Source of the DNA: Chitinophagales bacterium
GTDB taxonomy: Bacteria > Bacteroidota > Bacteroidia > Chitinophagales > BACL12
Direction: 5' to 3'
DNA length: 19,763 nt
Assembly (NCBI GenBank): GCA_014380545.1
Contig: JACMJP010000011.1
Coordinates: 1-19,763 of the forward strand
Shown piece after piece: positions 7,645 through 16,419 of the stretch. Under the pieces are notes generated by a model, which did no database searches, was not told the DNA's origin, and saw nothing but the letters and a program-made list of their open reading frames with translations. Both the position numbers and the translations under genes were made by a program. The stretch's first letter is position 1. Each line of letters starts with the position of its first letter.

Positions 7645-10137
7645 ATGAAAACTCCAATTTTATTTATCACCCTGATATTTTTAATTTTTTTAAGTGATCA
7701 TCTTCAGGCGCAGGAACCTAAGCCGAACATTATTTTTATTATTGTTGATGACCTTAATGATTATACAGCTGATCTTGGCGGACACCCGCAAAGTGAAACA
7801 CCCGGTATGACGGCAATAGCAAACCTCGGAACACAATTTACAAATACACATTGTCCGGCACCTAAATGTGCGCCCTCCCGTACAAGTTTTATGAGCGGAA
7901 AAGATTGTGATTATACACAGATATATAATAATCCGGCATGTAATCCATTCAGGGAATATTTTGATGGTAAACCGGTATTTACCCTGCCGGAATATTTAAA
8001 AGACAGCGCAAATTATTTCACTGTAGGAATAAATAAAATTTATCATTGTTTTGATTCAGAACCTGATTATGATATGACAACAAGCGATGCATGCTCTAAA
8101 TCATTATCATGGAATAAATACATCTGGTTTTATAATGGCGAATCATTTACAGTAAGCACTTATGCAAACACACATAAGGAAGGATTACCAGGTATACAAT
8201 GGAGTCGTATTCCTGATAGCCTTGAAGAGTATATGTATGATCACATTGCAATTGATTCTGCTATTGAGATAATAAATATGTATGACGAAGGTGATGATTT
8301 TGCATGTGGCAAACCATTATTTATTAATATTGGTTTACGCAGACCGCATACTCCTTTTTATATTCCTGAATCTTATTATTCCTCTTTTTATCTTGAAGAT
8401 ATTTATGCATCTGCATATGAATTGCCGTATAACCACCCTAAAAATGAATTTCCTTATAATGGAATCGTGATGCCTGAACAACCTGAACCTAAATGGGCTG
8501 ATTATTATGCATTACCCCTTGATGGAATTGCACAAACTGCAGCAACATATGACGAATTTGAGCTCCAAATTGACGAATATAGCAGCGAATTACCCTTCCT
8601 TCCTGTAATAAATGATACCCTTACTGATGCAGAAAGAATAGAAATAATTGAAGAAAGTAAAAGAGCAAATGCTGTAATGGGATATCTTGCAGCAACAAAA
8701 TTTGTAGATGCGCAAATAGGAAGATTATATGATGCATTGCAGGACCATCCTGAATTTTTAAGTAATACTATTATTGTAATCGCAGGCGATAATGGATTTA
8801 GCCACGGGCAGAAAAAACATTGGTTAAAAGGAACAATGTGGGAAACAGATTTGAGGGTTCCTTTTATCATTGCTGATATGCGGAACCCAATAAAAAAAGT
8901 TTGTAAAAGCAGTGTGAGTTTATTAGATATTTTTCCTACTATCTGCGATTTAATTGATGAAACGCCACCTGTAATTTCTGACGGCAGCACTTATTTGGAT
9001 GGAATAAGTTTAGTGCCGTTCATGAATAACCCGAATGTGCAGATAGAAAAACCAAGCCTCGCAAGTTATGATATAAATGTGGCGGGTGGTTATGGTTGTT
9101 ATCCTATGTATTCTGTGCGCAGTGATGAATTTCATTTTATAAGTTATAAAGGTAATACCACTTCAATTTGCGGCAATGATGAAACAGTTTTTTATGAAGA
9201 AGAATTGTATGAAATCGGAGCTAGCAGGGAAAGGGATGCAAATGAATGGAATAATTTAATTAATGATCCTGATTATAACATTGTAAAACAATATTTACAA
9301 CAATGGCTGCCGGATTCCTCCCTTTATCTGCAGGCAACTTATTCTATAAAAATAAAAGATAAGGCATGTTATCATAATACCACGGACAATGTAAGTTTAT
9401 CAGCATCGTTATTTAATAAAAATGGGACAAATACAACAATTCCCGCAGGCAAACATTTAGTATGGTGGACAAACCTGAGTACTGATTCATCTCTTTCAGC
9501 AACATTTAATTTTTCCTTATCCTCAATTCCTGAAATTACAAGTGGAGCCGAAAATGAAATGCTTATATATGCTGCATTGTACGACGAAACATATCAAACC
9601 ATTGAAGGGCTTTCAATAAAGCGTATCACAATTCAAAACACCCCTTCCTTATTTCCATCCTATACTGTAAAAACAAAAAAGAAGAGGGCTATTATTTCCG
9701 GAGTATCATATCCTGCAGGAACTACATCTGCAACATGGGATTACGGTGATGGATATATTTATTCAGGATTAACTCCTCCATTACATATTTATGCCGGATA
9801 CGGAACATATACTGTAGTTTGCACAGCAACAACAGGTGGTTGCACAGTTGCAAAAAGAGTTACAATACTGCTTGATGCAGGAACACATATTTACACAAAA
9901 CTTTCGCCTAACCCTGTAAAAGATTATGTATCTGTAAATATTCAGGCAACACAAGGGAATTATGATATCGAAATATTTAATTCTGCAGGATTAAAAGTGC
10001 TGGAACAAAATATTCAGAGTGAAACAGGAAATGAAAATGTTGAATTTAATACACAACAATTACCTGCCGGATCTTATATCGTAAAAATAACCGGGGAAGG
10101 ATGGATGGAAACACAAAAATTTATGAAAGTTGATTAA
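7645..10137 (+). CDS. Secreted sulfatase 2 (iduronate-2-sulfatase-like, PKD, T9SS sorting domain)
   Basis: An 830-residue paralogue with the same domain order as sulfatase 1: signal peptide about 1-22, catalytic domain about 26-565, Ig-like domain about 575-665, PKD-like about 670-745 (WDYGDGYIYSGL), T9SS sorting domain about 752-830. Active-site residues are intact: Asp35-Asp36, Cys75 in CAPSR, Arg79, Lys131, His134, His235 in RRPH, Asp382-Asn383 and Lys395. It has DNGFSHGQK where the other copies have DxGxSLGEK. The C-terminus is nearly identical to that of sulfatase 3, so these two are the closest pair. The 41-bp gap after sulfatase 1 holds no hairpin or clear promoter, so they are likely cotranscribed; a strong hairpin follows the stop. 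Sulfatase fold and secretion route are confident; substrate is not. Confidence 0.93.
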   Translation: MKTPILFITLIFLIFLSDHLQAQEPKPNIIFIIVDDLNDYTADLGGHPQSETPGMTAIANLGTQFTNTHCPAPKCAPSRTSFMSGKDCDYTQIYNNPACNPFREYFDGKPVFTLPEYLKDSANYFTVGINKIYHCFDSEPDYDMTTSDACSKSLSWNKYIWFYNGESFTVSTYANTHKEGLPGIQWSRIPDSLEEYMYDHIAIDSAIEIINMYDEGDDFACGKPLFINIGLRRPHTPFYIPESYYSSFYLEDIYASAYELPYNHPKNEFPYNGIVMPEQPEPKWADYYALPLDGIAQTAATYDEFELQIDEYSSELPFLPVINDTLTDAERIEIIEESKRANAVMGYLAATKFVDAQIGRLYDALQDHPEFLSNTIIVIAGDNGFSHGQKKHWLKGTMWETDLRVPFIIADMRNPIKKVCKSSVSLLDIFPTICDLIDETPPVISDGSTYLDGISLVPFMNNPNVQIEKPSLASYDINVAGGYGCYPMYSVRSDEFHFISYKGNTTSICGNDETVFYEEELYEIGASRERDANEWNNLINDPDYNIVKQYLQQWLPDSSLYLQATYSIKIKDKACYHNTTDNVSLSASLFNKNGTNTTIPAGKHLVWWTNLSTDSSLSATFNFSLSSIPEITSGAENEMLIYAALYDETYQTIEGLSIKRITIQNTPSLFPSYTVKTKKKRAIISGVSYPAGTTSATWDYGDGYIYSGLTPPLHIYAGYGTYTVVCTATTGGCTVAKRVTILLDAGTHIYTKLSPNPVKDYVSVNIQATQGNYDIEIFNSAGLKVLEQNIQSETGNENVEFNTQQLPAGSYIVKITGEGWMETQKFMKVD
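10018..10067 (+). repeat. 50-nt block shared with sulfatase 3 (copy 1)
   Basis: This block in the sorting-domain coding region of sulfatase 2 lines up without gaps with 12675-12724 in sulfatase 3. The first 21 and last 24 nt are identical and the differences fall within the 5 nt between. Such nucleotide identity, including third codon positions, points to recent duplication or gene conversion. Confidence 0.7.
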
Positions 10138-10159
10138 TAATTAAAACATATAGAAGTGG

Positions 10160-10193
10160 AAATGCAGTTTCAAAATTCTTTGAAACTGCATTT
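10160..10193 (+). terminator. Intrinsic terminator after sulfatase 2
   Basis: A perfect 15-bp inverted repeat (10160-10174 with 10179-10193) has a 4-nt loop ATTC and runs into a T-rich tail (10191-10197). It lies 22 bp after the sulfatase 2 stop and probably ends the sulfatase 1-2 transcript. The rest of the 161-bp gap holds only AT-rich sequence before sulfatase 3. Confidence 0.8.
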
Positions 10194-10298
10194 TTATTAT
10201 ATGATAAGAGCATTTTGATATTTACTTCATTAAAATTTTTATACACATTATAAAAATTTGAAAAAAGAGAGTTGTAGTTTTATCCTTTAAACCGAATT

Positions 10299-12794
10299 AT
10301 GAAATTAATCACGACGCTTGCATTCGCAGTGCTATTTACTCCTTTTGTGTACACCCAGGTTTCTGATAAGCCAAACATTATATTTATTGTACTTGATGAT
10401 CTTAATAATTATGTTTCTGGTTACAATGGCCAACCTCAAATGGAAACACCCGGTATTCAATCCATAGCAGATAATGGTACCACATTTACAAATGCATTCT
10501 GTAATGCCCCCGAATGTGCCCCATCAAGAACAAGTTTTTTGACAGGCAAACTACCGCATTATACAGAAGTGTATGATAATTCAGGATTTAATTCAGAAGA
10601 TTTCAGGGGAAATTTTGCACCCGGAAAATATATTCTAACATTTCCCGAATACCTGAAAGATTCAGCAGGATATTTTACTGTTGCCTGTAATAAAATTTTT
10701 CATGAAGACCAGGTTAATCCCGACTATGACAGCCTTACAAATGATGTGTGCTCAAAAAGATTATCATGGAATAAAGTATTGCATGCAGGCAGTTATACAG
10801 GTTATGGAGCCGAATCTGCAGCACAGGAGGAAGGGGGTGTCCATTTTCCATGGGCAAGTATTGATAGCACAAGAGATAATCAATTAGAAGATTATAACAT
10901 TACAGATACAGCAATTCAATTTCTTGAAGATTATGCAAATGATGCAGGGGCATTTTGTAATAAACCATTCTTTCTTGGAGTAGGATATCATTTTCCGCAT
11001 CTTGATCTATATGTACCTGAAAATTTTTTCCTTCCGGACTATATAGAAAATTTTAATGCAACTACATTTGACATCCCTTATAATAATCCTGTAGATGATT
11101 ATCCATACAACGGCGTCGTGATGCCTCCAAGGCCGGAAATTCCTTATAGTGATTTTGATTCTTTGGGATATATGGGAAAAAGATTTGCTGGTACGCAGAT
11201 ACATAATGATTTTGAAAGCTGGTATTATACTTTAGATAGTTTACCTGTTTCCCTTGCCGGCTATTCGTTGGTGGAAAAAAAAGCAATTTTAGTTGAATCA
11301 AAAAAAGCAAATGCAGTAATGGCATATATGGCAGCAGTTAAATATGCTGATGCACAAATTGCAAGATTAGTTGAAGCGCTTCAATCACATCCCGAAATAT
11401 TAAATAATACTGTTATTATTCTTATAAGTGATCATGGATTTAGCTTAGGTGAAAAAAAGCATTGGAAAAAAAGTGCACTGTGGGAAACAGATATTCATAT
11501 GCCGCTTATTATTACAGATTACAGAAATATAGAAACACAAATATGTAAATCTGCAGTAAGTCTGTCCGATCTTTTTCCCACAATTTGCAATTTTGCTCAA
11601 ATTTCAGAGCCTCTTTTTCCAACAGGAGCAAAATATACAGATGGCTCAAGTTTAATACCCTTGCTCACAAATCCTGATAAATTTTATAATAAACCAGTAT
11701 TAACTATTATTAAAAATACTGAATTTAACCAGGAAGGAAGATGTCATCCGCAATTTTCTGTACGGTCAAATGCAATGCATTACATTTTATATAAATCAAA
11801 CAGTGCTGAAGAGGATATACTCAATTGCAATGATGCTTTAAGTTTTACTGAAGAAGAATTATATGAAATAGGGATTAACCGGGACAGGGATATTCATGAA
11901 TGGAATAATTTGGCAGCAGATCCTGATTATAATATTGTAAAAAAATATTTGAGGCAATGGCTTCCTGATTCAATAAAATATTTGCAGGCTACATATTCGT
12001 TAAAAATAGAAGATAATGCATGTTATCATAACGCAGCAGATGATGTTAATTTATCTGTAACTATCATTAATAAAAACGGCACTCCTGTAACAGGTATTCC
12101 ATCAGGTAAACATTTATTATGGTGGACGAACCTTGGAAGCGATTCTTCCTTCACAACTAATTTTGACTTCTCCTTATCATCCATCCCTGAAATTACCAGC
12201 GGGGATGAAAATGAAGTACTTGTTTACACAGCTTTGTATAATTCTACATTTGACATAATTGAAGCACTTGAGATTAATCATATAAAAATAGAAAATGATG
12301 TAACGCTATTTCCATCCTTCAAAGTAAAAACAAAAAAGAAAAGAGTAAATATTATAAATGTAACTTACCCTGCCGGGGTAACAAGTGTAGTTTGGGAATA
12401 TGGCGATGGATATATTTATTCAGGATTTACACCTCCCATGCATTTGTATCCCACATACGGTAATTATGAAGTTATATGCAAAGCAACAATAGGTGGCTGT
12501 GCCGTTACCAAAAAAATTGGAATAACTCTTGACGCAGGGTCACATGTTTATACAAGACTTTCACCCAACCCTGTTAAAGATCATGTGGCTGTTAATATAA
12601 ATGCTTCAAAAGGAAATTTTTATATTGAAATATTTAATTCTGCAGGAATAAAAGTGTTGGAAAAATATATGCATAGTGAAACAGGAAATGAAAATATTAT
12701 ATTTAATACACAACAATTACCTGCAGGCTCATACCTTGTAAAGATAACAGGCGAAGGATGGACAGAAACGCAGAAATTTATGAAGGCGGATTAA
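10299..12794 (+). CDS. Secreted sulfatase 3 (iduronate-2-sulfatase-like, PKD, T9SS sorting domain)
   Basis: An 831-residue paralogue: signal peptide about 1-19 (cut before Gln20), catalytic domain about 24-565, Ig-like domain about 573-667 (LLWWTN), PKD-like about 670-746 (WEYGDGYIYSGF), T9SS sorting domain about 753-831. Active-site residues are Asp33-Asp34, Cys73 in CAPSR, Arg77, Lys132, His135, His234 in HFPH, Asp378-His379 (DHGFSLGEK) and Lys391. It carries the DHG version of the metal-ligand motif, whereas its closest relative sulfatase 2 has DNG; both forms occur in working sulfatases. A terminator-like hairpin lies between sulfatase 2 and this gene, so it should have its own promoter. 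A weak box TAGTTTTA at 10275-10282 is the only candidate I see. A second hairpin follows the stop. Substrate unknown. Confidence 0.93.
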   Translation: MKLITTLAFAVLFTPFVYTQVSDKPNIIFIVLDDLNNYVSGYNGQPQMETPGIQSIADNGTTFTNAFCNAPECAPSRTSFLTGKLPHYTEVYDNSGFNSEDFRGNFAPGKYILTFPEYLKDSAGYFTVACNKIFHEDQVNPDYDSLTNDVCSKRLSWNKVLHAGSYTGYGAESAAQEEGGVHFPWASIDSTRDNQLEDYNITDTAIQFLEDYANDAGAFCNKPFFLGVGYHFPHLDLYVPENFFLPDYIENFNATTFDIPYNNPVDDYPYNGVVMPPRPEIPYSDFDSLGYMGKRFAGTQIHNDFESWYYTLDSLPVSLAGYSLVEKKAILVESKKANAVMAYMAAVKYADAQIARLVEALQSHPEILNNTVIILISDHGFSLGEKKHWKKSALWETDIHMPLIITDYRNIETQICKSAVSLSDLFPTICNFAQISEPLFPTGAKYTDGSSLIPLLTNPDKFYNKPVLTIIKNTEFNQEGRCHPQFSVRSNAMHYILYKSNSAEEDILNCNDALSFTEEELYEIGINRDRDIHEWNNLAADPDYNIVKKYLRQWLPDSIKYLQATYSLKIEDNACYHNAADDVNLSVTIINKNGTPVTGIPSGKHLLWWTNLGSDSSFTTNFDFSLSSIPEITSGDENEVLVYTALYNSTFDIIEALEINHIKIENDVTLFPSFKVKTKKKRVNIINVTYPAGVTSVVWEYGDGYIYSGFTPPMHLYPTYGNYEVICKATIGGCAVTKKIGITLDAGSHVYTRLSPNPVKDHVAVNINASKGNFYIEIFNSAGIKVLEKYMHSETGNENIIFNTQQLPAGSYLVKITGEGWTETQKFMKAD
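12675..12724 (+). repeat. 50-nt block shared with sulfatase 2 (copy 2)
   Basis: Partner of 10018-10067. The identical parts are 12675-12695 and 12701-12724. Both copies lie at the same place in the reading frame, inside the T9SS sorting domain. Confidence 0.7.
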
Positions 12795-12814
12795 ACCTAT
12801 ATAAACTACTTAAT

Positions 12815-12857
12815 ACTAAAAACAGTTTTGAAATTAAAGCTCAAAACTGTTTTTAGT
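12815..12857. terminator. Bidirectional terminator between sulfatase 3 and xth
   Basis: A perfect 17-bp inverted repeat (12815-12831 with 12841-12857) has a 9-nt loop. The arms contain AAAACAGTTTTGA and its complement, giving T-runs on both strands. It lies between the convergent sulfatase 3 and xth genes, 20 bp after the former's stop and 43 bp beyond the latter's. Confidence 0.8.
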
Positions 12858-12900
12858 TCAACTCTTTCTCAAAATTACTTTATAAATTATTTTATATGGC

Positions 12901-13665
12901 TTATATATCCATCTCTAAAACCATTGGGCAGTGATCACTGTGCGAAGCATCAGGTAAAATAGCCGCACTTCTTAACTGGGATAATAAATTTTCAGTAACT
13001 GCAATATAATCTATTCGCCAGCCTTTGTTATTTACCCTTGCATTCGCCCGATAACTCCACCATGTATATTGATGAGGATCTGTATTAAAATGCCTGAATG
13101 CATCTGAGAAACCATCTGTAAAAAATTTTTCCAGCCATGCTCTTTCGTCAGGCAGGAAACCGCTTGAATTTTTATTACTAACAGGATCATGAATGTCAAT
13201 AGGTTTATGACAAATATTATAATCGCCACAGATAATTAATTTACTTCTGCTTGTTGTTATATTTTTTAAATAATTGAAAATGAAATCAAGAAATTGATAT
13301 TTCACACCCTGCCGTATATCGCCTGTGGTACCTGATGGAAAATAAATACTATAAACAGAAATATCCCCATAATCACATCTTATCACCCTTCCTTCTTTAT
13401 CAAAATCATTATTCCCGCAACCATATTCAACATGATCAGGCTTTTGTTTTGAAAAAATTGCAACGCCGCTATATCCCTTTTTTTCTGCGTTGTGCCAGTG
13501 TGCATGATAACCGAGGTTTTCGAATACACTCATATCTACCTGGCTTGTTTCTGCCTTTAATTCCTGAACACAAATAATGTCGAAATTATTTTCCTGCAGC
13601 CAGTTTATCCAGCCACGGTTCATCGCTGCTCTAATGCCGTTAAGATTATAGGTTACTATTTTCAT
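12901..13665 (-). CDS. xth: Exodeoxyribonuclease III (AP endonuclease, Xth type)
   Basis: This 254-residue cytoplasmic DNA-repair enzyme should cut DNA at abasic sites and degrade 3' ends. It is one endonuclease/exonuclease/phosphatase domain with all the motifs: YNLNGIRAA (6-14), metal Glu35 in VQELK, Asp148 and Asn150 in GDYN, WRIDY with Asp219, and SDHCP with Asp244-His245. Length is as expected. The start is the ATG at 13663-13665, giving MKIVTYNLNG. A longer frame to 13710 adds 15 residues not seen in the family, and a possible -7 box (minus strand 13690-13683) would lie inside that extension. It interrupts the sulfatase series on the opposite strand and has no evident functional link to it. 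Confidence 0.95.
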   Translation of the reverse strand: MKIVTYNLNGIRAAMNRGWINWLQENNFDIICVQELKAETSQVDMSVFENLGYHAHWHNAEKKGYSGVAIFSKQKPDHVEYGCGNNDFDKEGRVIRCDYGDISVYSIYFPSGTTGDIRQGVKYQFLDFIFNYLKNITTSRSKLIICGDYNICHKPIDIHDPVSNKNSSGFLPDERAWLEKFFTDGFSDAFRHFNTDPHQYTWWSYRANARVNNKGWRIDYIAVTENLLSQLRSAAILPDASHSDHCPMVLEMDI

Positions 13666-13682
13666 TTTTTGTATTTGGACTC

Positions 13683-13690
13683 CAAAAATA
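13683..13690 (-). promoter_or_regulatory. Candidate -7 box for xth
   Basis: TATTTTTG on the minus strand matches TAnnTTTG and lies 17 nt before the chosen xth ATG. It sits in a T-rich stretch and no -33 element is evident, so chance is possible. A 12-bp palindrome ACTATGCATAGT (13702-13713) lies just upstream. Confidence 0.28.
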
Positions 13691-13842
13691 ATTTTTTTCA
13701 GACTATGCATAGTTTTAACGCTTTAACACATCTGATAATTGGAAGTAATTATTTTGTCATAGCCACAAAACATTCCATAAATACAACCTTCCATTTAAGA
13801 AATAAATCATTTAATTTTACATGTATATAATCAATTCTCAGG

Positions 13843-16410
13843 ATGCATAAGTATTTTACTGTAAATATTCTTAATCTGCTATTTGTCATTTTATTTATAA
13901 GTAATGGGGCAAATTTATTTTCGCAATCCACAGAACAGCCAAACATTATTTTTATTATTCTTGATGACCTGAACGATTATGTTGAAGATTATGATGGGCA
14001 ACCACAGGTGGAAACACCAAATATACATGCTATTGCAGACAACGGAACAACATTTACAAAAGCATATTGCACAAGTCCTCAATGCGGCCCTTCCCGCATG
14101 AGTATGCTTACAGGAAAAGATGCTGATTACACAAAAATTTATACAAACACAGAAATTATTTGTAATGATTTCCGTGAAAATTTTACTGAAGAAAATAATA
14201 ATGCGGAAGTATTTACATTACCTGAATATTTAAAAGACAGCGCCGGCTATTTTACTTACGGAATTAATAAATTGTTTCATTGCCATGAAGATTATCCTGA
14301 TTATGATTCATTAAATGCGGATGCCTGCAACAGGAATTTTTCGTGGAATAAACTTGTTACATTTCCCGGCGGTGAAAATCATGATGTCTCGCTTGCGGGG
14401 CAGGAAATTGATAATGGCGTTTCCGGATTAAATCATGCGGCTATTGATAATTCATGGGAGAATAAAATGTTTGATTATGTTGCAGTTGATTCTGCAATTT
14501 ATTTTTTAAATGCATATACAACAGATAATTCAATCGCATGTGGCAAACCATTATTTCTTGCTGTTGGTTTGCGCCGTCCGCACAATCCTTTATTTATTCC
14601 CGAAAAATATTTTGATGAAAATTATTTCCCTGATTTTTATGAAACACCATTTAATAAACCTTATAACGACCCCTATAATGCATTTCCGTACAATGGTGTT
14701 ATAATGCCTCCACAGCCTGATACAATGTGGAATGATTTCTATCATTTACCGGAAAATGGGGTTGCGCAATCTATTGCGCTCGAAACCAATGTGCATGAAA
14801 ATTTAATGCAATCTGCCCAGGGATATTGGAGTGATTTACCTGAGATTGATCCGACGTTCAGCAATGCTGAAAGACTTTTTATTATCCAGGAATCAACAAG
14901 AGCTAACGCAGTACTTGCATATCTTGCCGCAATAAAATTTGTTGATGCACAAGTTGGAAGATTATATGATTACCTGCAAACGCATCCTGAATTTTTAAAT
15001 AACACGATTATTATTATTGCAAGTGATAACGGATATAGTTTGGGAGAAAAACAACACTGGCGCAAAGGCTCATTATGGGAAACGGATATAAGAATTCCAT
15101 TAATTATTGCAGATATGCGCAACCCGAATCAACAGCTTTGTTCTAAAACCGTTAGTTTGCTTGACATTTATCCTACCATTATTGAAATGCTTGAATTAAA
15201 TGAACCCGTATTTTCTGACGGTTCAAAATATTTAGATGGAAAAAGTTTATTGCCACTATTAAATAATTCTGAAAGAAGCTGGAGCCATCCTATTCTTGTT
15301 TCAACAAAAAATAAACCGATGTCGGAGGGAAATTGTTTTCCACAATATACTGTGCGGGATGAAAGGTTTCATTATATAAAATATAAAAGTAATAATAGTG
15401 TTTACGGAATTACTACCTGTGATGAAATAAATAATATTCTTGAAGAAGAATTTTACACACTGGGGAAAAATTATAATATTGACCCCTTTGAATGGGATAA
15501 CAGGATAAATGATGAAACATATCAGCCGGTTATAAAATATTTACAGCAATGGTTGCCGGATAGCGTAATGTATATGCAAAATGCATTTGAAACTAAAATT
15601 GAAAATGATATTACAAAATGTTTTGTGGAGAAAACAGATACACTGCATTTAACTGCAGAGGTTTTTGATACATCAGGCAATATAGTAACAGATTTTGATG
15701 GTTATACTTTACAGTGGACTAACAATTTAACTTCAGATGTTTTTTATGGTGATGAAATAGATTTTCCTGTAAATAATTTATCAGATGCATTATATGATGG
15801 GCAAACCAGGATATTTTTTTATTTGAATTTATATGATGCAGCAACAAAAAATATAGGTTTTGATATGCAGTATTATTTTATTAATCCATTAAACCAACCT
15901 GGGGTAACTTTCACTACTGAAATGATAAATGGTGAAACAACAGTTACAATAAATGATTATACAATTACCGGAACTTATAATAATACCTGGTGGGATTTTG
16001 GGGATGGAACAATTGTGCATGATCTTATTCCCGCACCGCATATTTATAATGAAGCGGGAGATTATACCGTAACAAATTATGTGCAGTACGGCAATGATAC
16101 CTCATGCATTAATACATATACAGCATCCGTTTACGCAATACTAATAAATCCTGAAGATTATCCGGTATATCTTTTTCCTAATCCTGCGCAACAGTATTTA
16201 ACTATTGCTCTGGACAAATATGATGCAGAGGTGAAAACGGAAATATTTGATGTACTTGGGAAAAAATATTTGCAATTTGAAACAGACAGCACCCAATTAA
16301 TACAGGATGCTTTTACAATAGATGTATCAGCATTACACAATGGACAGTATATTATTAAATGTACAACTGGTAATAATATTTTTAATGCAAAATGTATTAT
16401 TATGCGCTAA
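13843..16410 (+). CDS. Secreted sulfatase 4 (iduronate-2-sulfatase-like, PKD, T9SS sorting domain)
   Basis: At 855 residues this is the longest paralogue: signal peptide about 1-27 (cut before Gln28), catalytic domain about 33-582, Ig-like domain about 591-681, PKD-like about 688-768 (WWDFGDG at 716-722), T9SS sorting domain about 775-855 (FPNPAQQYLTI onward). Active-site residues are Asp41-Asp42, Cys81 in CGPSR, Arg85, Lys143, His146, His247 in RRPH, Asp395-Asn396 and Lys408. CGPSR, the WWDFG motif and PNPAQQ group it with sulfatase 5 rather than 1-3. It ends in CIIMR instead of the KFMKxD-like ends of copies 2 and 3. The 177-bp gap to xth must hold its promoter; TAATTTTA (13812-13819) is a weak candidate. 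Sulfatase 5 starts 9 bp after its stop. Confidence 0.93.
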   Translation: MHKYFTVNILNLLFVILFISNGANLFSQSTEQPNIIFIILDDLNDYVEDYDGQPQVETPNIHAIADNGTTFTKAYCTSPQCGPSRMSMLTGKDADYTKIYTNTEIICNDFRENFTEENNNAEVFTLPEYLKDSAGYFTYGINKLFHCHEDYPDYDSLNADACNRNFSWNKLVTFPGGENHDVSLAGQEIDNGVSGLNHAAIDNSWENKMFDYVAVDSAIYFLNAYTTDNSIACGKPLFLAVGLRRPHNPLFIPEKYFDENYFPDFYETPFNKPYNDPYNAFPYNGVIMPPQPDTMWNDFYHLPENGVAQSIALETNVHENLMQSAQGYWSDLPEIDPTFSNAERLFIIQESTRANAVLAYLAAIKFVDAQVGRLYDYLQTHPEFLNNTIIIIASDNGYSLGEKQHWRKGSLWETDIRIPLIIADMRNPNQQLCSKTVSLLDIYPTIIEMLELNEPVFSDGSKYLDGKSLLPLLNNSERSWSHPILVSTKNKPMSEGNCFPQYTVRDERFHYIKYKSNNSVYGITTCDEINNILEEEFYTLGKNYNIDPFEWDNRINDETYQPVIKYLQQWLPDSVMYMQNAFETKIENDITKCFVEKTDTLHLTAEVFDTSGNIVTDFDGYTLQWTNNLTSDVFYGDEIDFPVNNLSDALYDGQTRIFFYLNLYDAATKNIGFDMQYYFINPLNQPGVTFTTEMINGETTVTINDYTITGTYNNTWWDFGDGTIVHDLIPAPHIYNEAGDYTVTNYVQYGNDTSCINTYTASVYAILINPEDYPVYLFPNPAQQYLTIALDKYDAEVKTEIFDVLGKKYLQFETDSTQLIQDAFTIDVSALHNGQYIIKCTTGNNIFNAKCIIMR

Positions 16411-16419
16411 TTTCATAAC

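Noticed and set aside
8505..8990. Minus-strand 161-codon frame inside sulfatase 2
   Set aside because: It lies antisense to conserved catalytic-domain sequence and shows no domain; biased codon use of the real gene explains it.
13666..13710. Longer N-terminus for xth (start at 13710)
   Set aside because: Exonuclease III proteins normally begin MKIxxxNxNG, which matches the ATG at 13665; the extension also spans a candidate promoter box.
13702..13713. 12-bp palindrome ACTATGCATAGT as an operator for xth
   Set aside because: Several 12-bp palindromes are expected by chance in about 20 kb, and there is no second copy or regulator to support it.
13749..13946. Minus-strand 65-codon frame before sulfatase 4
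   Set aside because: It overlaps the sulfatase 4 signal-peptide region, has no motif, and is short enough to arise by chance in AT-rich DNA.
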